This document shows, one piece after another, positions 1-5,064 of a DNA stretch of 5,064 nt. The stretch comes from Gammaproteobacteria bacterium. Lineage in GTDB: Bacteria > Pseudomonadota > Gammaproteobacteria > Pseudomonadales > Porticoccaceae. A program made the position numbers and the translations under genes. The first letter of the stretch is position 1. Each line of letters starts with the position of its first letter. The stretch is from the NCBI GenBank assembly GCA_003646355.1, contig QNFO01000126.1:1-5064 (forward strand). Reading direction: 5' to 3'. The notes beneath the pieces are model-generated. The model saw only the letters and a program-made list of their open reading frames with translations, was not told the origin of the DNA and ran no database searches.

Positions 1-680
1 ACATTTGGGCCGGCCCTCATCACCTGCACTACACATCACTGCCCGACTGGGCGCAAAGCCTGGGCATGGTAATGTCACTAATTCTGTTGGCACCTTCCTG
101 GGGTGGCATGATTAACGGCATTATGACCTTGTCAGGTGCCTGGGATAAATTGCGTACCGACCCAACCTTGCGCTTTTTAGTGGTCTCACTGTCCTTCTAC
201 GGTATGTCGACTTTTGAAGGCCCGATGATGGCTATCAAGACGGTGAATGCCTTGTCTCACAATACCGACTGGACTATCGGCCACGTGCATTCCGGTGCTC
301 TGGGTTGGGTGGCGATGATCTCCATCGGCAGCATGTACCACCTGATTCCACTGTTGTTTGAAAAACCGAAGATGTACAGCATCAAATTGATTAATACCCA
401 CTTCTGGCTGGCGACCATGGGCACAGTGCTCTATATCGCTTCCATGTGGGTTAATGGCATCGCCCAGGGTTTGATGTGGCGCGCCTTTAATACTGACGGT
501 ACCTTGACTTATACCTTTGCCGAATCTATCGAGGCGAGCATGCCGGGTTACTACGTACGTTTGATCGGTGGCGGCATGTTCTTCCTGGGCATGCTGGTAA
601 TGGCCTTTAATGTCTGGAAGACCTGTCGGGGGCCCGGAATCTCGGCGCCAGTTGATAGCCAACCAGCCACTGCAGCGTAG
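1..680 (+). CDS. ccoN: Cytochrome c oxidase cbb3-type subunit I CcoN, C-terminal part (5' end outside window)
   Basis: Catalytic heme-copper subunit that reduces O2 to water at the heme b3/CuB site in the inner membrane. The frame is open from the window edge (first full codon at 3) and gives 225 residues before TAG at 678-680. Visible: the PHHLHY segment, whose two adjacent histidines (codons 18-23) are the CuB ligands; STFEGPMM, with the conserved glutamate (codon 216) implicated in proton transfer; and TIGHVHSG, whose two histidines (codons 282 and 288) ligate high-spin heme b3 and low-spin heme b. About five further hydrophobic helices follow in order, then a short polar tail. Bases 1-2 (ac) fit the end of a TAC codon, which by family alignment would be the active-site tyrosine cross-linked to a CuB histidine; that is inferred. 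The ATG at 66 is internal, not the start. ccoO follows after 12 bases. Identification is very secure. Confidence 0.97.
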   Translation, partial: IWAGPHHLHYTSLPDWAQSLGMVMSLILLAPSWGGMINGIMTLSGAWDKLRTDPTLRFLVVSLSFYGMSTFEGPMMAIKTVNALSHNTDWTIGHVHSGALGWVAMISIGSMYHLIPLLFEKPKMYSIKLINTHFWLATMGTVLYIASMWVNGIAQGLMWRAFNTDGTLTYTFAESIEASMPGYYVRLIGGGMFFLGMLVMAFNVWKTCRGPGISAPVDSQPATAA

Positions 681-684
681 GAGG
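679..684 (+). promoter_or_regulatory. Ribosome binding site of ccoO, overlapping the ccoN stop codon
   Basis: AGGAGG lies 8 bases upstream of the ccoO ATG at 693, and its first two bases are the last two of the ccoN TAG. The strong site supports this start and suggests ccoN and ccoO are translated in a coupled way, as expected for subunits needed in equal amounts. Confidence 0.8.
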
Positions 685-692
685 GCACGACG

Positions 693-1307
693 ATGAATCA
701 TGACATAGTCGAAAAAAATGTCGGCGTATTAATTATCTTGACGCTGGTAGCAATGAGTTTTGGCGGTCTGGCACAGATTGTTCCGCTGTTTTTTATTGAG
801 TCAACGACAACGCCCATTAAAGGCTTGATGCCACTACCTGCACTGGTGTTAGAGGGTCGCGATATTTATATTCGCGAGGGCTGCCACGTTTGTCATACGC
901 AAATGATACGGCCTTTCCGCTCTGAAACTGAACGCTATGGTCACTACAGCGTCGCCGGTGAGCAACTCTACGAGCATCCCTTCCTGTGGGGCTCAAAGCG
1001 TACGGGGCCTGATCTCGCCCGTGTCGGTGCTCGCTACAGTGATGAGTGGCACCGTGCCCACCTCTATAACCCCAGAGACGTGGTGCCAATATCGAATATG
1101 CCGAGCTTCCCCTGGTTGTTTCAGGATGTGGTCACAGGCAAAGATACCGCAGCCAAAATGCGTGCACTGCGCATTGTCGGGGTGCCTTATACCGACGAAG
1201 ATATTGAAAATGCGGCCTCCGTGTTCGCTTCGGGTGATGTTAAAGAAGTTGATGCACTGGTCGCTTATCTACAGCAACTGGGCACACTGATTAAACAAAA
1301 GCGTTAA
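693..1307 (+). CDS. ccoO: Cytochrome c oxidase cbb3-type subunit II CcoO (membrane-anchored mono-heme cytochrome c)
   Basis: Electron-transfer subunit that passes electrons from CcoP towards the heme b groups of CcoN. The product has 204 residues, the usual family size. An N-terminal membrane anchor spans about residues 10-35, with the rest in the periplasm. The heme c motif is C64-H-V-C67-H68, followed by the family signature [24 protein letters not shown] and [17 protein letters not shown] follow, and M136 in SNMPSFPWL is the expected axial heme ligand. The residue two before Ser-Asn-Met is proline followed by isoleucine, where I recall glutamate in most homologues. The start is fixed by a strong AGGAGG overlapping the ccoN stop. 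ccoQ begins 15 bases after the TAA. Identification is very secure. Confidence 0.97.
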   Translation: MNHDIVEKNVGVLIILTLVAMSFGGLAQIVPLFFIESTTTPIKGLMPLPALVLEGRDIYIREGCHVCHTQMIRPFRSETERYGHYSVAGEQLYEHPFLWGSKRTGPDLARVGARYSDEWHRAHLYNPRDVVPISNMPSFPWLFQDVVTGKDTAAKMRALRIVGVPYTDEDIENAASVFASGDVKEVDALVAYLQQLGTLIKQKR

Positions 1308-1313
1308 GGCGCT

Positions 1314-1318
1314 GGAGG
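1314..1318 (+). promoter_or_regulatory. Ribosome binding site of ccoQ, closely spaced
   Basis: GGAGG, inside the run ggagggg, ends only 4 bases before the ATG at 1323, tighter than the 5-9 bases usual for the neighbouring genes. No other in-frame start before the membrane helix is plausible, because the next methionine is residue 14, inside the helix. The ATG is therefore kept. Confidence 0.6.
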
Positions 1319-1322
1319 GGTT

Positions 1323-1571
1323 ATGGATCAGGGTACTTGGGAAGGTATTGGTACATTACTGGCAATGCTGGCTTTTATCGCCGTTTGTGTCTGGGCCTAT
1401 AGCGGTCGCAATAAAGCGCGTTTTGATGAGGCCGCAATGCTGCCATTTGCCGACGAGTTACAGGCCGAGCAGTCAGCTGAAGCAACTAAGCCACTCGTTA
1501 CCGACGGTGAAGAAGTGGTAGATGAAACAGCCTCGCAGAAAACAACGAATAAAGTAGGAGATAGCCTATGA
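1323..1571 (+). CDS. ccoQ: Cbb3-type cytochrome oxidase component CcoQ/FixQ
   Basis: Small single-helix subunit that stabilises the cbb3 complex, notably the interaction of CcoP with the CcoNO core. The 82-residue product starts with the family pattern MDQGTWEGIGTLL. One membrane helix covers about residues 7-26, followed by WAYSGRNKARFDEAAMLPFAD, which matches the conserved charged segment after the helix. The C-terminal half (about residues 48-82) is a low-complexity, mostly acidic tail rich in Glu, Thr and Ala, making this protein longer than the typical 50-65 residues. It is not obviously homologous to anything. The stop codon TGA at 1569-1571 overlaps the ccoP start (ATGA), so translation of ccoQ and ccoP is probably coupled. 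This also shows TGA being used as a normal stop in this genome. Confidence 0.93.
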   Translation: MDQGTWEGIGTLLAMLAFIAVCVWAYSGRNKARFDEAAMLPFADELQAEQSAEATKPLVTDGEEVVDETASQKTTNKVGDSL

Positions 1572-2464
1572 GCACGTTCTGGAGTCTGTGGATAATCGTT
1601 ATCACCGTCGTCACTACGGCGGGTGTTTGTTGGGTGTTGTTTGCCAACAGAAAGGTTATCGTCAAGGAAAAGCCGAAAGACGGTGAAGTACCGACGACAG
1701 GTCATGTCTACGACGGTATTGAAGAATACGACAATCCACTGCCCGGTTGGTGGTTCAATATGTTTGTCGGCACCATCATATTTTCGATCATCTATCTGAT
1801 TCTGTATCCGGGTATGGGTAATTTCCCCGGTGTTCTCGGCTGGACATCCGCAGGTCAATGGCAGGAGCAGGAGAGAAAAGCGGAAGTTCGCTTCGAGGCG
1901 GTTTACTCAACGTTTGAAGGCCTGTCGATAGAGGAGCTATCTGTTAATCCAGAGGCCTTTAAAATTGGTCGCCGCCTGTTTGGTAATAACTGTGCCGTTT
2001 GTCACGGCAGTGACGGCCGCGGCAGTTACGGTTTCCCCGACTTAACCGATGGTGACTGGTTGTATGGCGGTACACCCGAAGCGATAGAGTTTTCCATCAC
2101 GCATGGGCGTAGTGGCATGATGCCAGGCTGGGCTGCGGCGATCGGCGAAGAGGGCGTTAATCAGGTAACGGAGTATTTATTTAAACTGGGCAACAGTGAG
2201 CACGATGCAGGCCTTGCCAAAGGTGGCGAGAAAGTCTTTGCCAGTTTCTGTGCTGGCTGCCACGGTGCCGATGGCAAGGGCAACCCGGCGCTGGGTGCAC
2301 CTAATTTAACGGATGACATCTGGCTTTATGGCCGCTCACCAGAATTGATAAAAACCACCATTCGCTCTGGACGCCAGGGCTTAATGCCGGCACAAATTGA
2401 GCAGTTACGTGAGAGTAAAATCCGTTTGCTGACAGCTTACGTTTATAGCCGGGCTCATCAGTAA
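1568..2464 (+). CDS. ccoP: Cytochrome c oxidase cbb3-type subunit III CcoP (di-heme cytochrome c)
   Basis: Entry point of electrons from soluble or membrane cytochromes c into the oxidase. The 298-residue product is the long form with two membrane helices (about 5-26 and 62-82), typical of gammaproteobacteria, joined by a cytoplasmic loop carrying YDGIEEYDNPLPGWW, the CcoP signature. Two periplasmic cytochrome c domains follow: C142-A-V-C145-H146 with M185 (in SGMMPGW) as likely axial ligand, and C228-A-G-C231-H232 with M273 (in QGLMPA). The domains resemble each other (CHGxDGxG, LTDxxWLYG, SGxxxxMP), an old internal duplication normal for the family. The ATG overlaps the ccoQ stop by 4 bases, and AGGAG at 1556-1560 sits 7 bases upstream, inside ccoQ. 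The stop is TAA, followed closely by more in-phase stop-like triplets (taataatag). Confidence 0.97.
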   Translation: MSTFWSLWIIVITVVTTAGVCWVLFANRKVIVKEKPKDGEVPTTGHVYDGIEEYDNPLPGWWFNMFVGTIIFSIIYLILYPGMGNFPGVLGWTSAGQWQEQERKAEVRFEAVYSTFEGLSIEELSVNPEAFKIGRRLFGNNCAVCHGSDGRGSYGFPDLTDGDWLYGGTPEAIEFSITHGRSGMMPGWAAAIGEEGVNQVTEYLFKLGNSEHDAGLAKGGEKVFASFCAGCHGADGKGNPALGAPNLTDDIWLYGRSPELIKTTIRSGRQGLMPAQIEQLRESKIRLLTAYVYSRAHQ

Positions 2465-2477
2465 TAATAGTAAGAAT

Positions 2478-2495
2478 TAATGGCTGACAGCATTA
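2478..2495 (+). other. Small imperfect dyad in the ccoP-ccoG spacer
   Basis: TAATG at 2478-2482 and CATTA at 2491-2495 are inverted repeats. With one bulged G (2483), a further C-G pair closes a TGACA loop. The stem is short and no T-run follows, so it is not a convincing terminator. It could be an RNA processing site separating the structural genes from the assembly genes, or chance. The 50-base spacer otherwise holds only the ccoG ribosome binding site (AGAGG at 2505-2509, 5 bases before the ATG). Confidence 0.25.
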
Positions 2496-2514
2496 GTCGC
2501 TGAAAGAGGCAACC

Positions 2515-3924
2515 ATGAGTTCGCAAGAGGAAAAAAAACCGAGCCTTGAGGAAGACGCTCATGTGCTCTATCTCTACGAGACAGAGAAGAAAATCTATCA
2601 GCGGCGCTTTGTAGGCTTCTTTCGCAAGCTTAAAAAGCGCAGCGGTATTCCTTTGCTGTTGGGTTATTTACTCCTTCCCTGGTTTCAAATTGATGGCCGC
2701 CAGGCTGTTTGGTTCGACTTGCCCGCCCGTAAATTTCATATTTTATGGATGACCTTCTGGCCTCAGGATTTCATGATGCTGGCCTGGTTGCTGATCATCG
2801 CAGCGTTCGCGCTTTTTGCGGTGACGGTATTAGTGGGGCGAGTCTGGTGTGGTTTTAGCTGCCCTCAAACTGTGTGGACCATGATGTTCATGGGTGTCGA
2901 GCGCTTCTTTGAAGGTGGGCGCAATAAGCGTATCAAACTGGATTTAGCACCCTGGAGTTTCAATAAGGTTTGGCGCAAAGGCGGCAAGCATTTCGTCTGG
3001 TTGCTTATTGGTTTTATTACCGGCTTTACCTTTGTGGCCTATTTTAATCCCGTTCGCGAACTCAGTATCGACCTGCTGACTTTTTCGGCCAATCTGGACG
3101 CTGTTTTCTGGATCTTCTTTTTTACACTATTGACCTATATGAATGCGGGTTACCTGCGTGAACAGGTCTGTAAATACATGTGACCTTATGCGCGCTTTCA
3201 GTCGGTGATGTTTGATGCCGATACGCTGGTTGTCTCTTACGACAAAGCGCGGGGTGAATCGCGAGGCCAGCGTAAGAAAGGCAGTGACTATAAAGCCGAG
3301 GGCTTAGGTGACTGTGTTGACTGTGGTCTTTGTGTTCAGGTTTGTCCGGTTGGTATTGATATTCGCGATGGCCTGCAATCTGAATGTATCAGCTGTGGTC
3401 TTTGCATTGATGCCTGCAATGCCATTATGGAAAAAGTTGAATACCCCAAAGGACTGATTAGTTTTACCACTGAAAATAAACTGGAAAAAGGTGCAACTCA
3501 CATTTTCAGGCCGCGTTTACTCGGCTACAGCTTGGCCTTGTTAGTGATGGTCAGCGTATTCGCTTATACCCTGATCACCCGCGTGCCTTTGGAACTCGAC
3601 ATTATTCGCGATCGCTCACTCCTCTATCGTGAAACCTCGCGCGGTATGATTGAAAATATTTATACCCTGCGTATCAACAATATGGATAATCAGGCGCATA
3701 AATACATCATCAGTGTAGAGGGGGATCAGGAATTCCGTTTTATTGGCGATAGCACAGTCGATGTCGCTGGCGGGGAAGTCTTCACTCATCTCGTTCGCCT
3801 TGAGCTAGACCCTGGCTTACTGAAACGCGGCAATATTGATATCACCTTTGTGCTTCAAGCTGAGGACAATGAAAAAATGCAGGATAGTGAAGAAAGCCGT
3901 TTTATTGGGCCTTTTATTCGCTAA
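2515..3924 (+). CDS. ccoG: Cytochrome c oxidase accessory protein CcoG (RdxA/FixG family), with an in-frame TGA at residue 223, candidate selenoprotein
   Basis: Membrane iron-sulfur protein of cbb3 biogenesis; characterised homologues reduce Cu(II) to Cu(I) using conserved cysteines. Read through one TGA at 3181-3183, the frame gives 469 residues, the normal family length. In order: polar N-terminus; helices at about 45-58 and 86-107; first CX3CP motif C112-GFS-C116-P; helices at about 158-180 and 192-212; second motif C219-KYM-[TGA 223]-P, followed by YARFQSVMFD; two 4Fe-4S motifs (C267, C270, C273, C277 and C291, C294, C297, C301); helix at about 334-354; then the C-terminal FixG immunoglobulin-like domain to TAA at 3922. 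The TGA exactly replaces the expected cysteine, the frame is preserved and the downstream sequence shows no decay. I therefore annotate one gene with probable selenocysteine, not two ORFs. A sequencing error or fresh nonsense mutation would give the same picture. Family assignment is near certain; the recoding is not proven. Confidence 0.9.
3181..3183 (+). other. In-frame TGA at a conserved redox cysteine position of CcoG: candidate selenocysteine codon
   Basis: The codon follows ATG (Met222) and precedes CCT (Pro224). The family consensus here is C-K-Y-M-C-P-Y-A-R-F-Q, so only the second cysteine of the motif is missing; TGC or TGT to TGA is one third-base change. The next base is C, and TGAC is a weak termination context that also occurs at the selenocysteine codon of E. 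coli fdhF. TGA is used as a true stop at ccoQ (1569-1571), and tryptophan is TGG throughout, so a general code change reading TGA as Trp does not explain it. Confidence 0.55.
3191..3251 (+). promoter_or_regulatory. Candidate bacterial SECIS-like hairpin just downstream of the ccoG TGA
   Basis: By eye, CGCGCTTT at 3191-3198 is a perfect 8-base inverted repeat with AAAGCGCG at 3244-3251, starting 8 bases after the TGA. Inside it, TCGGTG at 3202-3207 can pair with TGCCGA at 3216-3221 (four Watson-Crick pairs and two G-U), leaving an 8-base loop. If A3208/A3215 is allowed as a mismatch and U3209-G3214 pairs, the loop shrinks to GUUU, beginning 27 bases after the TGA. Bacterial SECIS elements usually place a G near the start of an apical loop about 16-37 bases downstream, so the geometry is compatible. 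An alternative fold pairs 3201-3204 with 3240-3243. The region also encodes conserved residues (ARF, VMFD, ARG), so coincidence is possible; no energy was computed. Confidence 0.35.
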
Positions 3925-4005
3925 TTGCTTATCATTTCTTTTTACATAATTACCAAATAACGTAGCCACTTTTCTTATTCGGTAGCAGAATAACTGGACA
4001 AATTA
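3925..4005 (+). other. AT-rich spacer between ccoG and ccoH, possible weak promoter
   Basis: This 81-base gap is the longest in the window and clearly richer in A and T than the genes. It contains CATAAT at 3945-3950, which resembles a -10 hexamer, but the nearest -35-like TTGCTT (3925-3930) is only 14 bases away, so promoter evidence is poor. TTATTC at 3975-3980 and GAATAA at 3988-3993 form a 6-base inverted repeat with a 7-base spacer. No FNR/Anr-type TTGAT-N4-ATCAA box and no GC-rich hairpin with T-run were seen. The ccoH ribosome binding site is weak (GGA at 3996-3998, 7 bases before the ATG). Confidence 0.3.
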
Positions 4006-4626
4006 ATGAGCGACAACGTAGGTGCTGGGCCGATAGATTCTTCAACACCGCCCTGGTACAAGCAGTTCTGGCCGTGGTTCTTGATCGCCCTGCCAGCAAC
4101 GGTAGTGGTAGCGGGTTTCTTTACGCTTTATTTAGCCATTAAATACAGCGATGACCTGGTCAGTGATAATTATTACCGTGATGGTTTGGCAATTAATCAG
4201 CAGCTTACGCAAGACCTTCGCGCCACTGAACTTGCCCTGTCGGCGACGCTAAATTTTGCTGCGGGCAATGATGATGCTATCGATGTGTTGGCGCTAGAAT
4301 TAAGCAGCCCCCGTGCAACTAAACCACTGCCAACGCTATTAACACTGTATTTACTACACCCAACCAATGCCAAAGCGGATCATATGATCAAGCTTATTGC
4401 GGCGGGAGGGGGGCGTTACAGAGGGCAGCTGTCGCAATTACCGACACAGCGCTATTATTTGCGATTGATCCCCAGCGTTGTTAGTGAGAGTGTTTCTGAA
4501 CAAGAAAATTTGCAAAGTGCCGAATGGCGGCTTACTGGTGAAATAGATTTTTCGATTAGTCACCTTGTTGAATTGCAAGCTGAATTGCAAGCCACTCCTT
4601 CGACCACGCCTCCGAGCGACGGCTAA
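4006..4626 (+). CDS. ccoH: Cbb3 oxidase assembly protein CcoH (FixH family)
   Basis: Single-span membrane protein needed for stable assembly of cbb3 oxidase; in studied systems it interacts with the oxidase or its assembly intermediates. The 206-residue product has the FixH signature: PPWYKQFWPWFLIALP leads into one membrane helix (about residues 24-46), followed by IKYSDDLVSDNYYRDGLAIN (about 45-64), the most conserved part of the family. The rest is a periplasmic domain ending in a Thr/Ser/Pro-rich tail, a little longer than I expect for the family. A perfect tandem 12-base repeat near the 3' end duplicates ELQA (residues 189-196). The start is the only ATG ahead of the signature, though its ribosome binding site is weak. 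ccoI begins 2 bases after the TAA, so coupling to the copper ATPase gene is likely. Confidence 0.92.
   Translation: MSDNVGAGPIDSSTPPWYKQFWPWFLIALPATVVVAGFFTLYLAIKYSDDLVSDNYYRDGLAINQQLTQDLRATELALSATLNFAAGNDDAIDVLALELSSPRATKPLPTLLTLYLLHPTNAKADHMIKLIAAGGGRYRGQLSQLPTQRYYLRLIPSVVSESVSEQENLQSAEWRLTGEIDFSISHLVELQAELQATPSTTPPSDG
4569..4592 (+). repeat. Perfect tandem duplication of a 12-base unit in the 3' end of ccoH
   Basis: The unit TGAATTGCAAGC occurs twice head to tail (4569-4580 and 4581-4592) with no mismatch. Being 12 bases long it keeps the frame and gives ELQAELQA near the C-terminus of CcoH. It looks like a recent slippage duplication in a tolerant region. Confidence 0.85.
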
Positions 4627-4628
4627 AT

Positions 4629-5064
4629 ATGTCCGCTGAGACTTGCTTTCATTGCGCTTTACCTTTGAACGGCAGGGGCGACATTAGCGTGCAGATTGAT
4701 GGTGTGTCGCGCCCAATGTGCTGCATTGGTTGCCAGGCCGTCGCTACTGCTATTGTTGATGGTGGCCTAGAAAAATTTTATCAGTACCGCTCGGCAAACT
4801 CGCTTCGCAGTGATGGCAGTGCCGATGAAGATTTCAGTGCCTATGACCTTCCTGAGGTACAGGCCGATTTACTGACGGTCGATGAACAGGGTTTGGCCAC
4901 TATTGAGCTGGGAATTTCAGGCATTAGTTGTGCCGCCTGTGCCTGGTTGATTGAGCACCATTTTAAGAAATTGCCTGCCGTGACAAAGGCTGTCGTTAAT
5001 GTCAGTCGACAGCGTTGCCGGCTTCAATGGAAGATAGAACAACTACCCCTGAGTGAATTACTCT
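4629..5064 (+). CDS. ccoI: Copper-translocating P1-type ATPase CcoI (FixI), N-terminal part (3' end outside window)
   Basis: Copper-exporting P1B-type ATPase that supplies copper for the CuB site of cbb3 oxidase. The frame starts at ATG 4629, two bases after the ccoH stop, and is open to the window edge (145 full codons). The N-terminus has the cysteine-rich segment typical of CcoI: C6-F-H-C9 followed by M-C31-C32-I-G-C35-Q-A-V-A, a probable extra metal site. After a linker comes a heavy-metal-associated domain with the copper-binding motif G-I-S-C101-A-A-C104-A-W (codon 101 at 4929), continuing into a ferredoxin-like fold. The membrane helices, CPC motif and phosphorylation DKTG motif lie beyond the window. 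No strong ribosome binding site precedes the ATG, so translation probably depends on ribosomes finishing ccoH. The CFHC plus CCxGC N-terminus argues for CcoI over a general CopA. Confidence 0.95.
   Translation, partial: MSAETCFHCALPLNGRGDISVQIDGVSRPMCCIGCQAVATAIVDGGLEKFYQYRSANSLRSDGSADEDFSAYDLPEVQADLLTVDEQGLATIELGISGISCAACAWLIEHHFKKLPAVTKAVVNVSRQRCRLQWKIEQLPLSELL

Noticed and set aside
186..701. Long open frame on the minus strand opposite ccoN
   Set aside because: It lies entirely against well-identified ccoN coding sequence, its translation resembles no family I know and it is rich in His and Arg, as shadows of this reading frame often are.
937..1290. Plus-strand open frame in another frame inside ccoO
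   Set aside because: It is fully nested in ccoO, which has all its family motifs in the correct frame; the nested product has no recognisable features.
1397..1858. Minus-strand open frame opposite ccoQ and ccoP
   Set aside because: It covers two confidently identified genes on the other strand, and no ribosome binding site or recognisable domain supports it.
1990..2390. Repeat between the two heme domains of CcoP as a novel duplication
   Set aside because: The two similar cytochrome c domains are the standard architecture of CcoP.
3181..3183. Genome-wide recoding of TGA to tryptophan
   Set aside because: The family has Cys, not Trp, at this position; Trp is TGG throughout the window and TGA ends ccoQ normally.
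3160..3200. Programmed frameshift at the ccoG TGA, as in prfB
   Set aside because: The same frame resumes directly after the TGA with no base gained or lost, and there is no slippery run or upstream Shine-Dalgarno-like stimulator.
3205..3924. Independent ferredoxin-like gene starting at the GTG/ATG after the TGA
   Set aside because: It is the in-frame continuation of ccoG: the residues just before the putative start (P-Y-A-R-F-Q-S) are conserved CcoG sequence, and there is no ribosome binding site ahead of 3205.

Overview
The window is one stretch of a cbb3-type (C-family) cytochrome c oxidase locus, with every gene on the + strand: the 3' part of ccoN, then ccoO, ccoQ and ccoP (structural subunits), then the assembly genes ccoG, ccoH (fixH) and the 5' part of ccoI. 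The gene order, the long two-helix di-heme CcoP and the protein sequences suggest a gammaproteobacterium. A marine, Cellvibrionales-like lineage is my guess, with no marker gene here to confirm it. No RNA genes, mobile elements, CRISPR arrays or minus-strand genes are supported.

Layout: positions 1-680 hold the C-terminal 225 residues of the catalytic subunit CcoN, cut just at the codon expected to encode its cross-linked active-site tyrosine. CcoO (693-1307) follows after 12 bases, CcoQ (1323-1571) after 15, and CcoP (1568-2464) overlaps CcoQ by an ATGA. After a 50-base spacer comes ccoG (2515-3924). After an 81-base AT-rich spacer comes ccoH (4006-4626), and ccoI starts two bases after ccoH ends (4629 onward, running off the window).

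How they work together: CcoN reduces O2 to water, CcoO and CcoP carry electrons in through c-type hemes, and CcoQ stabilises the complex. CcoG (cupric reductase), CcoI (copper-exporting P1-type ATPase) and CcoH support copper delivery and assembly of the oxidase.

The outstanding observation is in ccoG. The reading frame is interrupted at 3181-3183 by a single TGA that sits exactly where the family has the second cysteine of its second CX3CP motif (here C-K-Y-M-TGA-P-Y-A-R-F-Q). Upstream and downstream the same frame encodes an intact CcoG of normal length (470 codons including the stop), with both 4Fe-4S motifs, the last membrane helix and the C-terminal domain. TGA followed by C is a leaky stop context, and an inverted repeat able to form a hairpin starts eight bases after the TGA. 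I read this as a candidate selenoprotein CcoG, in which selenocysteine replaces a redox cysteine of a copper reductase. The main alternatives are a sequencing error or a very recent nonsense mutation. Neither selenocysteine machinery nor homologues can be checked from this window.
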